Shown here one piece after another: positions 1-7,446 of a stretch of DNA of 47,163 nt (position 1 is its first letter; each line of letters begins with the position of its first letter). The notes under the pieces were generated by a model that saw only the letters and a list, made by a program, of their open reading frames with translations, did not search any database and had not been told where the DNA came from. A program made the position numbers and the translations under genes. Origin of the DNA: Planctomycetota bacterium (GTDB taxonomy: Bacteria > Planctomycetota > J058 > JAJDCP01). The DNA lies in the NCBI GenBank assembly GCA_029260765.1, contig JAJDCP010000144.1, positions 1 through 47,163 of the forward strand, read 5' to 3'.

Positions 1-6
1 CAGCTC

Positions 7-82
7 CCGAGGTACGAGGGGGCTGGCGGAGGAGGAAGTGGTGGAGCCGGTCGCACCTTGACGTGTGCCCCTCGTACCTCGG
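7..82. repeat. 15-bp inverted repeat inside a broken gene
   Basis: The arm CCGAGGTACGAGGGG at 7-21 is repeated as its exact reverse complement at 68-82, with about 46 bases between. The arms lie inside a decayed four-helix-bundle gene read on the minus strand and enclose the piece that still encodes Asp-Arg-Leu-His-His-Phe. This suggests that short palindromic repeats were inserted into, or rearranged with, the gene. The element is too small to encode a transposase. It could also act as a simple hairpin. Confidence 0.7.
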
Positions 83-315
83 GGCGCACGTCTGCGGCCG
101 CTCGCCCACACTCGCTCGTTCCTCGCGCGAAAGGGCTCGCTGATGCGCGACGATTGCCTTCGGCGATGTTCAGAGGAACGGACGATCCAGCATCAGCGCA
201 GCGGCCGAAGGAGGATCTGCTTGGCCAGGTCGCGGTCGCTGTGGCGGATGATCTCGACCAGCGGGCGCAAGGCCTCGATGGCTTCGTACGAGAGAGCAAG
301 AACTTCGAACTTCAT
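36..315 (-). pseudogene. Four-helix bundle protein (23S rRNA intervening-sequence type), broken
   Basis: The start at 315 opens a frame beginning MKFEVLALSYEAIEALRPL, which closely parallels the intact gene at 869-1210 (MRFEAFELALQLIAALRPL). The frame stops after 40 residues at 193. The homologous sequence continues in another frame as SSVPLNIAEGNRR (intact copy SSIPLNLSEGSRR), so a frameshift lies near 200-215. After that, about 95 bases carrying one inverted-repeat arm separate it from a piece reading DRLHHF (intact copy DRLHSF) at 36-53. The rest is missing or disrupted at the window edge. The family forms small cytosolic four-helix bundles, often found in rRNA intervening sequences or as stand-alone genes; its molecular role is not known. 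The case for a pseudogene is strong because three homologous blocks sit in order but out of frame. Confidence 0.75.
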
Positions 316-868
316 GGGCGGCGTAGTGGTGGGGTGGGAGTCCGCCGCTCGGGCGGAGATTCGTGAAGGCATGCCGGTCTCGGAGACAGCCCACCCCAGG
401 CGGCGCAGAGATTCGCGGCAGAATCCGCATCGGGCTCGCGATCGCAATCCCGATCGCACATCCGTCATCGCGATCGCAATCCCGATCGCACATCCGTCAT
501 CGCGATCGCGATCGGCCTCGGCCTCGGAAGCGACCCCAAGAAGCCGCACGGCAAACAACACCACACGACCCCGCAACCCGAACCCCGAGCACGTACCGTC
601 AGCCAGCCCCGACCAAACCCAAGTCTTTTCTTTTTAGAGAGTTTCGCCAATGGCTCTGTCTGGCCGTCGCCGCAGGCGACCTGGAGCCTTGGCCCGGCGG
701 TTGCCTCGCGAACCGGATGGGGACAAGCAGCGCAATCTGAAGGCCCGAAGGGAGACGAAGCAGGCGCCGGGCCATGGCGGAAGGCTCAGCGGCCAGACGG
801 TATTGTTGGCTGAGATGGAGGCGATTTGGATCCTGGCGTTCGGCTGAGAGCCGGCCGCAGGCCGGCCC
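316..868. other. Non-coding stretch between two four-helix-bundle copies
   Basis: No convincing gene is seen. Open frames here are short, overlap on both strands and have repetitive composition rich in Arg, Pro and Ser. The stretch holds the 32-bp tandem repeat at 437-500. The rest shows no promoter or RNA gene that I can support. Confidence 0.6.
437..509. repeat. 32-bp tandem repeat, two copies plus a partial third
   Basis: Units at 437-468 and 469-500 are identical, each starting CGCGATCGCAATCCCGATCG and ending in CCGTCAT, and a partial third unit begins at 501. The units are built from nested GATCGC/GATCGG palindromic pieces. There are no unique spacers, so this is a tandem duplication and not a CRISPR array. 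It lies just upstream (in the minus-strand sense) of the broken four-helix-bundle gene. Confidence 0.85.
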
Positions 869-1210
869 TCAGGGCCTGCCGGCACGGCCATGGATCAGGC
901 GATAAGTGATCGCCTGTTCTCTGTCGAGCAGCTCGAGAGCAGACGCAGTCTCTGCGGTGTTGAGGTACTGCCAGGCGATGGCAACCTTGATCACGGCCAG
1001 GACTTCTTCGGCGCTGCCAGCGGCGACGCGGAAGCTGTGAAGACGGTCGCCGCCGGTTCGACGGCTGCCTTCGGAGAGGTTGAGAGGGATGGACGAGGCG
1101 GCTCGGCGTAGTTGCCGAGCCAGGTCTTTGTCCAGGCGGGCGAGCTTGACGATCAGCGGGCGCAAGGCTGCGATCAGCTGGAGCGCGAGCTCAAAGGCTT
1201 CGAATCTCAT
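869..1210 (-). CDS. Four-helix bundle protein (23S rRNA intervening-sequence family)
   Basis: This 113-residue protein starts MRFEAFELALQLIAALRPLI at 1210 and has the family's hallmark block AASSIPLNLSEGSRR around residues 38-51. The block is followed by the helix carrying DRLHSFRVAAGSAEEV, typical of four-helix-bundle proteins of the 23S rRNA-IVP type (usual length 110-125). It is predicted to be a small soluble, probably oligomeric protein, with no membrane segment. A longer reading frame extends upstream to 1708, but that extension is low-complexity Gly/Pro/Ser/Arg sequence crossing tandem repeats, so the start at 1210 is preferred. The gene is a paralogue of the broken copy at 36-315. Both sit as isolated minus-strand genes in repeat-rich DNA. 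The function is unknown; only the family assignment is firm. Confidence 0.85.
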   Translation of the reverse strand: MRFEAFELALQLIAALRPLIVKLARLDKDLARQLRRAASSIPLNLSEGSRRTGGDRLHSFRVAAGSAEEVLAVIKVAIAWQYLNTAETASALELLDREQAITYRLIHGRAGRP

Positions 1211-1368
1211 GAGCGGTCCTCCTGCGGCCGGCCCCCACGGCCAGCCTTCGCCCCGCGAGCGCGTAGCGCCTTTGAGGCTGGACGTGGGGGTCGGCTGCAG
1301 GAGGACTTGAAGGGGAAGCCCGTGGTAGGTCGTGAGGTTGATGGAGGGCTGGGTAGCTGATGAGCATC

Positions 1369-1450
1369 GACCCGGACCCCGACCCGACTGGGGACCCGGA
1401 CCCGACTGCGGATCCGGACCCGGACCCGGATCCGGTTGCGGTCCCGATCG
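1369..1450. repeat. Degenerate GGACCC/GATCCG short-period repeat
   Basis: The tract is made of imperfect GGACCC, CGACCC and GGATCC hexamers. On the plus strand it would read as Asp-Pro repeats and on the minus strand as Gly-Ser repeats. Both translations are low-complexity products of the hexamer period and are not taken as coding. It lies about 160 bp upstream of the four-helix-bundle gene start at 1210. Confidence 0.8.
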
Positions 1451-1501
1451 CAGTGTGCCGAGCGGCGACGGCCGACAACCGAGGCCCGGTTGCCGAAGTC
1501 G

Positions 1502-1537
1502 GGGACCGTGGGGACCGTGGGAACCGTGGGAACCGCG
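1502..1537. repeat. 9-bp tandem repeat, four copies
   Basis: Four consecutive 9-bp units read GGGACCGTG, GGGACCGTG, GGAACCGTG and GGAACCGCG. Variation of one or two bases between units suggests slippage followed by drift. The repeat is not part of a recognised gene. Confidence 0.85.
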
Positions 1538-1837
1538 GGCCGAGTCCGTCAGGGCCCTCGCAGGCAAGACGACAGGCTCTTCACGTCGAAGACCTCGACG
1601 CCGATCGGAAGAGAGCAGGGAACATGGTCGCACAAGTAGCATTCGCAGAGCGACCCGACGCAGACCCAACCCGCCTGCTCCGCCCGGGACAGCGCCAGAA
1701 AAGCCCAACCCGGCCCAGCGAACCTGAATCAGCCACCCAGGCTCGCTGTCTCAACCCGTCCGTCAGCCAACCTCGGGCTCGGTCTTCACGGTCTTCGGTC
1801 CCCACGGAACTCTGCTCACGGAATTCGGAAACTCGGT

Positions 1838-1902
1838 GACCGGAACCGGGGTCGGGGTCGGAACCGGTCACGGCCACGGATCCGGGATCGGATCCGGGTC
1901 CG
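1838..1902. repeat. Degenerate GGAACCG/GGTCGG/GGATCC repeat tract
   Basis: The tract has an imperfect six- to seven-base period with alternating CCGGAACC, GGGGTCGG and GGATCCGG pieces. It resembles the tract at 1369-1450 in composition, so the two probably arose by the same slippage or spreading process. No gene is supported here. Confidence 0.7.
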
Positions 1903-2402
1903 GCGCCCTCTTCGCAAGCGCCGCCAGGCTCGAACCCCAACATCCGGAACCCGCGCACCCCGTCGAGGGCCCGGCGACCCACGGATGTCTTCAGCCTCCG
2001 ACTCAAGCTAACAATACCGCCGCTGCAGACAAACCTGTCGCCAAGTACGGCGCTCACCCCGAGAGCCCGCCACTGTCCCCGACAGCAACCATCCCCAGCT
2101 TGTCCAGGCCCGCCGCTCTCCTCCATCTGCCCCCCAAGGGCTTGCCCCATTCGACCAGGTGCTCGCCGGCCCAGATGGCGACCACCGGGATGTCGAGCGC
2201 CCCGTGCGTGGCAGCGACCTTGGCGGCGGGCGCCTCGACCCGGGCGCGGCCTGTCCGCACCCCAGCGGGCAGGCCGCGCGGCTACGCTGCACCAACACGC
2301 CGTGGAACAAAGCCGACGGATTGGGTTTCTACGAACAAGGGTCTCTGATAGAGTCCAACCACCCAAGGTCCGCCCAGGGCCGCTCGGGCGGATGGAACAG
2401 GG

Positions 2403-3431
2403 ATGGCGCGGCCGCAACCCAGATTGATTGTCCTCGGAGGGCTGGGCTTCTTCGGGCAGACCGCCTGCGCGCTGCTGTCCGACCTTCGACCGCTACGAGC
2501 TTCGCGACGGGCCGCTGCGGACTTGCAGATCGATGCCGAAGATCCCGCTTCTTTGCGCCGCGGCTTGAGACGTCACGACCTCATTCTCGATGCGGCGGGG
2601 CCCTTCCAGAGCCGCACGACGGCGTTGATTGAGGCCGCGCTCGGCATCGGCTGCTCGGTTGTCGACATCAATGACAGCCTGGACTACGCGGCTCGGGTGC
2701 TCTCCTTGCGGCAGGCGATCGATCGGGCCGGGATCCGTGTGCTCAGCGGCTGCAGCAGCGTCTCTTGTATGGCAGCCAGCCTGCTCCGCCACTTGGGGCT
2801 CCGGCGACCGCTGCGGGTCCTGGGCCTGATCGCGCCAGCCAGCGCGCACACGGCCAATCCTGGCTCGGCGCTGTCCTTGGTGCGCTCTCTGGGAAGCAGG
2901 GTTCGGCTGTGGCGGCGGGGCCGGCTGTGCTCAGCCTGGGGCTTCCGCGAAGGCCGCACATTCCGGCTTCCCCTCCCCCTGGGAAGGCGGCGCGGCTTCC
3001 TGTTTGAGAGCGCAGATTCGCTGCTGCTGCCGACGGTCTGGCCGAGCCTGCGCGAGGTGGCGATGTATGTCGACGGCAATGTCCCGGGCCTGAACCTGGT
3101 GCTGCGGGCTGCGGCGCGGTCTGCGCAGTTGCGCAGCCTGTTGGAGAGCCAGCTCGAACGCGGAGCGCGCTGGGCTCGCGGTATCGGCTCAGACATCGGA
3201 GGACTGGGCTATCAGTTCGAGGACGCAGAACGGGGCGTGCTGCGCTGCGCCGTACTCGGCGCCCAGGCGGCCGGGCAGATCCCAGTCGCGCCTGCGGTGC
3301 TGGCGGTCAGGCGATTGATGGAGGGCCGTTTCGAGGGGGGGACGGGCTGGATTCCTCCGGACCGGCAGGTCCATCCTGGCGCGCTGCTGCGCTCACTCGC
3401 GAGGCAGGGCGTTTCGGTGGAGATGCGCTGA
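2403..3431 (+). CDS. Saccharopine dehydrogenase-like NAD(P)-binding protein
   Basis: This 342-residue protein opens with a Rossmann nucleotide-binding loop, VLGGLGFFGQTACALL (about residues 10-25). It continues with the alternating pattern of the saccharopine dehydrogenase NADP-binding domain: a short second strand, then DLILDAAGPFQSRTTALIEAAL and a VVDINDSLDY segment, which match the family's AGPF and catalytic-domain entry. The C-terminal half is more divergent. Members of this group are putative oxidoreductases, and true saccharopine dehydrogenase activity should not be assumed. No signal peptide or clear membrane span is seen. It is a single gene facing gnd tail to tail. The Shine-Dalgarno sequence before the ATG is weak. 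Family placement is good; the substrate is unknown. Confidence 0.8.
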   Translation: MARPQPRLIVLGGLGFFGQTACALLSDLRPLRASRRAAADLQIDAEDPASLRRGLRRHDLILDAAGPFQSRTTALIEAALGIGCSVVDINDSLDYAARVLSLRQAIDRAGIRVLSGCSSVSCMAASLLRHLGLRRPLRVLGLIAPASAHTANPGSALSLVRSLGSRVRLWRRGRLCSAWGFREGRTFRLPLPLGRRRGFLFESADSLLLPTVWPSLREVAMYVDGNVPGLNLVLRAAARSAQLRSLLESQLERGARWARGIGSDIGGLGYQFEDAERGVLRCAVLGAQAAGQIPVAPAVLAVRRLMEGRFEGGTGWIPPDRQVHPGALLRSLARQGVSVEMR

Positions 3432-3452
3432 GCAGGGCCTCGGGTCTGTTCA

Positions 3453-3468
3453 GTCGGCTTCGTCCGAC
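3453..3468. terminator. Hairpin between convergent genes
   Basis: GTCGG at 3453-3457 pairs with CCGAC at 3464-3468 around a CTTCGT loop. It lies in the 85-base gap between the convergent oxidoreductase gene and gnd. There is no T-tract, so intrinsic termination is only possible, not shown. Confidence 0.35.
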
Positions 3469-3516
3469 CCCAAGTTCCTTCAAGTCCCAGAGCTACGCCA
3501 GCACCAACCCCTGGCA

Positions 3517-4923
3517 CTAGCCCAGCCATGCGCTGTGCACCGCAGGCCCCTCGGGTGCGTCCTTGCGTCGGTAGGTGTGGGCGCCGAAGGCGTCGCGTTG
3601 GGCCTGGGTCAGATTCTGTGGCAAGTTGGCGGTCCGGTAGCTGTCGTAGTAGGACACGCTCGACGCCAGCCCGGCCACGGGAATGCCATGCTGCTGTCCG
3701 AGCCCGACCACCTCACGCAGCGCTGCTTGATGCTGCCCGACGATCCCGCCCAACTCTGCATCCAACAGCAGGTTGGGTAGCCCAGGGCTGCGCTGGTAGG
3801 CCTTCATGATGGCGTCCAGCAAGCGTGCACGGATGATGCAGCCCCCCTTCCAGATGCGTGCCATCTCGCCAAGCTGGATGCCCCAGCCGTATTCGCGCGA
3901 TGCGGCATCGATCAGATCCATGCCCTGGGCATAGGCCACGACCTTGGCAGCAAGCAGCGCGTCGTGGACCTTGGCGACCAGCTCCGAGCCGGCCTGCGGC
4001 TGCGCGGACGGCCCAGAAAGCACCGTCGAGGCGGCGACACGCTCGCTCTTCATGCTCGACAGCACACGGGCATCGATCGCAGCAGCGATGCACGGAATCG
4101 GCACGCCCAGGTCGAGCGCCGTCTGGGCGGTCCACCTTCCGGTGCCCTTCTGGCCCGCCTTGTCCAGCACCTGATCGATCAGCGCAGCACCAGTGGTCGC
4201 GTCGCGCACGCTGAAAATCTGCGCCGTGATCTCGATCAGGAAAGACTCCAGGGGCCCCTGATTCCAAGCGGCGAACACATCGGCCAACGCCGGCGGCGCG
4301 AGCCCACCAACTCTTGCCAGCACGTCGTAGGCTTCGGCGATGAACTGCATGTCGGCGTACTCGATGCCGTTGTGGACCATCTTGACGAAGTGTCCAGCAC
4401 CGTCCGGACCGACGTGGGTGACACACGGGCCCGATTCCGTCTTGGCCGCGATGGCCTCGAAGATCGGCTGCAACCCCTGGTAGCCCTGCGCGTCGCCTCC
4501 GGGCATCAACGAAGGCCCATGGCGGGCGCCTTCCTCGCCGCCGGAGACACCGACGCCGAAGAAGCGCAAGCCCGCCTCGGCATAGTCGCGCTCGCGCCGC
4601 CGGGTGTCGCTGAAGAGCGAGTTCCCTCCATCGATCACGATGTCCCCGGGCTCGAGCAGGGGTTTCAGCAAGCCCAACACGGTGTCGACCGGCGCGCCCG
4701 CCTTGATCATCATCATGATCTTCCGAGGCCGCTCGAGCGCCCCGACCAACCCCTCCAGGGTCGGCTTCGGCACCAACCGGCCCCCGCTCTCGCGCACTGC
4801 ACGCGCGAGCGGCTCGGGCCCGCGGTTGTAGGCCGCCACCGAAAAGCCATGATCGAGGATGTTGAGGGCGAGATTGCGCCCCATCACGGCCATGCCCAGC
4901 ATGCCAAACTGCTGCTTCGTCAT
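3517..4923 (-). CDS. gnd: 6-phosphogluconate dehydrogenase (decarboxylating)
   Basis: This enzyme oxidatively decarboxylates 6-phosphogluconate to ribulose 5-phosphate with NADP+ (or NAD+), the third step of the oxidative pentose phosphate pathway, in the cytosol. The 468 residues match the long-chain family length. Visible features are the N-terminal loop GMAVMGRNLALNILDHGF, IDGGNSLFSDT, the signature GVGVSGGEEGARHGPSLMPG around residue 130, the active-site stretch GHFVKMVHNGIEYADMQ, and KGTGRWTAQTALDLG in the helical C-terminal domain. The start at 4923 is preferred because GGAGGG lies 9 bases upstream and the protein then begins directly at the Rossmann fold; the frame upstream of it overlaps pgl and is not coding. 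It is the last gene of zwf-pgl-gnd, 35 bases after pgl. Confidence 0.97.
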   Translation of the reverse strand: MTKQQFGMLGMAVMGRNLALNILDHGFSVAAYNRGPEPLARAVRESGGRLVPKPTLEGLVGALERPRKIMMMIKAGAPVDTVLGLLKPLLEPGDIVIDGGNSLFSDTRRRERDYAEAGLRFFGVGVSGGEEGARHGPSLMPGGDAQGYQGLQPIFEAIAAKTESGPCVTHVGPDGAGHFVKMVHNGIEYADMQFIAEAYDVLARVGGLAPPALADVFAAWNQGPLESFLIEITAQIFSVRDATTGAALIDQVLDKAGQKGTGRWTAQTALDLGVPIPCIAAAIDARVLSSMKSERVAASTVLSGPSAQPQAGSELVAKVHDALLAAKVVAYAQGMDLIDAASREYGWGIQLGEMARIWKGGCIIRARLLDAIMKAYQRSPGLPNLLLDAELGGIVGQHQAALREVVGLGQQHGIPVAGLASSVSYYDSYRTANLPQNLTQAQRDAFGAHTYRRKDAPEGPAVHSAWLG

Positions 4924-4958
4924 CGCGGGTCTCCCTCCAACGTCTCCTGATCGGACCG

Positions 4959-5681
4959 CTACGCTTGTGGCCCGTGCCGTTGCGCGGCAGCTTCGTCCAC
5001 GAACCAGACCAGCTCTCCCCGGCCGGGCCGCACCTTCGCTGCCGGCAACAGCGGCGCATCGCCCTCGATCTGGGCGAACACCTCGGCCAGGCGCTCGGCT
5101 TTCCCTGCGCCGACGACCCAGAACCAGACCGCCCTGGCCGCGTTGATGGTGGCGAGGGTCAGAGACACCCGCTCGTGCGGGGCCACAGGTGCCTGCGCCG
5201 CGACGACTGTCGCGTGCTGCTCGTCGACCTCGGGGCGCCCGGGAAACAGCGAAGCCGTGTGCCCATCGCCACCCATCCCGAGCAAGACCAGGTCCAGAGG
5301 CTGCTGGCCCAGCGCACGCGCATAGGCTGCGGCTGCCTCGGCCGCTCCTTTTTCGCCTTCGATGCGGTGGATCTGCGTCGTCGGAACCGCGACGTGCTTC
5401 AGCAGCGCCTCGTGCGCCATCCGGTAGTTGCTGGAGGGGTCGTTGGGACCCACGCACCGCTCATCGCCCCAATAGATATGGACCGCGTTCCAGTCGATGC
5501 CCGTTTGCAACCGCAGCTGCTCGTAGACGGGACGCGGCGTGCTTCCCCCGGCCAACGCCAGCCGGAATACGCCCCGCGCAGCGATCGCTGCTCGCAGCGC
5601 GCCAGCCAACGCCTCGCAAGCGCCTTGTACCAGCGCGGCAGCATCGTTGAAACGCCGGACGCTCAACATCCGTGCTGCCAC
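4959..5681 (-). CDS. pgl: 6-phosphogluconolactonase
   Basis: This protein hydrolyses 6-phosphogluconolactone to 6-phosphogluconate, the second oxidative pentose phosphate step. It has 240 residues, typical of the DevB/Pgl family in the glucosamine-6-phosphate isomerase fold. Motifs seen are LALAGGSTPRPVYEQL near residue 45, YWGDERCVGPNDPSSNYRM around residue 70, and LLGMGGDGHTASLFPG, which holds the family's catalytic histidine region. A GTG start at 5681 has GGAG 8 bases upstream. An ATG at 5669 is the alternative and would remove four residues. The gene overlaps the zwf end by 19 bases, so translation is probably coupled. It lies between zwf and gnd, and all three oxidative steps are encoded together. 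Confidence 0.95.
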   Translation of the reverse strand: MAARMLSVRRFNDAAALVQGACEALAGALRAAIAARGVFRLALAGGSTPRPVYEQLRLQTGIDWNAVHIYWGDERCVGPNDPSSNYRMAHEALLKHVAVPTTQIHRIEGEKGAAEAAAAYARALGQQPLDLVLLGMGGDGHTASLFPGRPEVDEQHATVVAAQAPVAPHERVSLTLATINAARAVWFWVVGAGKAERLAEVFAQIEGDAPLLPAAKVRPGRGELVWFVDEAAAQRHGPQA

Positions 5682-7108
5682 AACCCGGACTCCGGAATCG
5701 CCAGTCCATCGGCCTCAGGCGGACCCCAGCTGCCCGCAGCGTACGGACGCACCGGCGGCGGCGCCTCGAGCAGTCCCGTGAACAGCTTCCACGAGGCCTC
5801 GACCTCGGTGGCGTGCACAAACAGGGTCTGATCGCCCTCCAACACATCGAGCAGCAACGTCTGGTACGCGTCGTGGATCTGGTGGTAGCGCTCGTCGTAG
5901 CTGAAACTGAGCGGAATGCTCTCGATCTGAAAGGGATCCCCCGGTTTCTTGATGTCGAAGTGGAACGAGAAGCCCTCATCTGGCTGTAGGGTGATCAGCA
6001 ACACATCGGAGCTCTCGAGCCGGCAGCCCACCTTCTTGAAGAAGCTCACCGGCGCGGAGCGGAAACGCACAGCAATCTGCGTAGTTTTGCGCGGCAGGCG
6101 CTTGCCCGTACGAATATAGAACGGCACCCCCTGCCAGCGCCACGAGTCGACGAACAGTTTCATCGCCACAAAGGTCTCGGTCTGGCTGCCGGCGGGTACG
6201 TTCGCCTCTTCGAGGTAACCGCGCACAGCATGTCCGCTGGCGGTGCCCGCGGTGTATTGGCCACGCACCACCGAGTTCAGATCGATGGGCGCCATCGAGC
6301 GCAGCACCTTGACCTTCTCATAGCGGATGGCCTCGGCGTCGAAGCTCGATGGCACCTCCATCGCCACCAGGGTCAGCAACTGGCTGATGTGGTTCTGGAC
6401 CATGTCGCGCAGGGCCCCGGAAGTATCGTAGTAGCCAGCACGGCTCCCGACTCCCAGGTCTTCGGCCACGATGATCTGCACGCTGTGCACGCGATCCCGG
6501 TTCCATGCCGACTCAATCAATCCGTTCGCCAGGCGGAAGACGAGCAGGTTCTGCACGGTCTCTTTGCCGAGGTAGTGGTCGATCCGGTAGATCTGATCCT
6601 CTCGGAAGTGGCGGTGCACCAGTGCGTTGAGCTCTTGCGCCGACTTGAGGTCTTTGCCGAAGGGCTTCTCCAACACCACGCGCGTCCAACCACGCGTATT
6701 GTTGAGCCCCGCGCCCCCAAGCCCCTCGATGGTGGCGGGCATGACATGGGGAGGCAACGACAGATACATGGCATAGTTGGGCGGAATCTCATGCGCGGCA
6801 CACAGCTTCTCAAGCCGCTCTGCGAGCGCGCGGTAGTCATCATCGCTGCCCCTGCCGATGGCCTGGTAGAACACCCGACCGACCAACCGCTCGGCTTCAT
6901 CGGCCAGCCCAGCCTTGGCGAGCGCGGAACGCACGTCGGCGCGGTAGGCGGCCTCGGCAATGGGTGAGCGGCCCAGCCCCAGGATCAAGGTGCGCTCGTG
7001 GAGCTGGCCGCCCACGGCGTTGTGGCACAAGGCGGGGAACAGCTTGCGCTTCGCGAGATCGCCTGTGCCACCGAAGATGACGAAGACTGCTGGTTCGTGT
7101 GTGGCCAT
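5663..7108 (-). CDS. zwf: Glucose-6-phosphate 1-dehydrogenase
   Basis: This enzyme oxidises glucose 6-phosphate to 6-phosphogluconolactone with NADP+. The 481-residue protein starts MATHEPAVFVIFGGTGDLAK; this start (7108) places the GxTGDLA nucleotide loop at residue 12-18, as usual for the family. EKPFGKDL (around residue 155) and the active-site signature RIDHYLGKETVQNLL (around 180) are intact. A longer frame to 7180 exists, but its extra N-terminus has no match to the family. It is the first gene of zwf-pgl-gnd, and its promoter should lie in 7109-7446, shared divergently with the kinase-FGE gene. No truncation or missing residue was noticed. Confidence 0.97.
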   Translation of the reverse strand: MATHEPAVFVIFGGTGDLAKRKLFPALCHNAVGGQLHERTLILGLGRSPIAEAAYRADVRSALAKAGLADEAERLVGRVFYQAIGRGSDDDYRALAERLEKLCAAHEIPPNYAMYLSLPPHVMPATIEGLGGAGLNNTRGWTRVVLEKPFGKDLKSAQELNALVHRHFREDQIYRIDHYLGKETVQNLLVFRLANGLIESAWNRDRVHSVQIIVAEDLGVGSRAGYYDTSGALRDMVQNHISQLLTLVAMEVPSSFDAEAIRYEKVKVLRSMAPIDLNSVVRGQYTAGTASGHAVRGYLEEANVPAGSQTETFVAMKLFVDSWRWQGVPFYIRTGKRLPRKTTQIAVRFRSAPVSFFKKVGCRLESSDVLLITLQPDEGFSFHFDIKKPGDPFQIESIPLSFSYDERYHQIHDAYQTLLLDVLEGDQTLFVHATEVEASWKLFTGLLEAPPPVRPYAAGSWGPPEADGLAIPESGLWQHGC

Positions 7109-7446
7109 GGTTTCGCCCCCGCGGGCAGCCAGGGCGTCTGCTCGCAGCCGCATTTTCGTGCCGATCATCGTTCGCGTCAACGACGAACGTTGTTTCTGCA
7201 GCGCGTCGGGATTGTGGACGCCCGTCAGGTGTTCTAGAGATCAGCCCGGCATCTGGTGATGGCCACCCGAACCTTCCCCCTCCGGTCAAGCAACCTCGCA
7301 GCCTTTCGGGACACAGCGCATCGTTGCTATCCACTCTATTCTATGGGGTTGCGACGGCTTGGCTTCTGCGGTGCTGCGCCGGATTGCGGCACGCGCGCCA
7401 GAACTCGTCTATTGTGGATAGGACGCTTGGCACGGAGGCGCTGGCT
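7109..7446. other. Divergent intergenic region zwf / kinase-FGE gene
   Basis: This 338-base stretch separates zwf (minus) from the kinase-FGE gene (plus), so it must hold two promoters. I see no pair of boxes good enough to name. A relatively AT-rich patch lies at about 7320-7345. No terminator, riboswitch or small gene was recognised. A plus-strand open frame runs through it into the kinase gene but does not resemble protein. Confidence 0.5.

Larger units (their letters stand above)
1211..2402. other. Long repeat-rich stretch without a clear gene
   Basis: About 1.2 kb holds three simple-repeat blocks (1369-1450, 1502-1537, 1838-1902) and several overlapping frames on both strands with repetitive translations, none resembling a known protein. 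One minus-strand frame at about 2054-2260 (68 residues, containing ATHGALDIPVVAIWAGEHL) has a more protein-like composition and could be a small gene or a gene remnant, but no family was recognised and no good Shine-Dalgarno sequence was seen. The promoter of the four-helix-bundle gene must lie in the low-numbered part. Confidence 0.55.

Noticed and set aside
437..509. Possible CRISPR array
   Set aside because: The 32-bp units are directly adjacent with no unique spacers, and there is no cas gene in the window.
1360..1839. 159-residue plus-strand frame rich in Asp-Pro
   Set aside because: The translation follows the hexamer repeat and has no ribosome site or protein-like region.
3964..4950. 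328-residue plus-strand frame opposite gnd
   Set aside because: It mirrors the gnd coding strand, has no family pattern and no ribosome site, and exists because of the high GC content.
7098..7446. Extension of the kinase-FGE protein upstream to 7099
   Set aside because: The extra 116 residues overlap the zwf start and look non-coding, while ATG 7447 has GGAGG and opens directly with a zinc ribbon.
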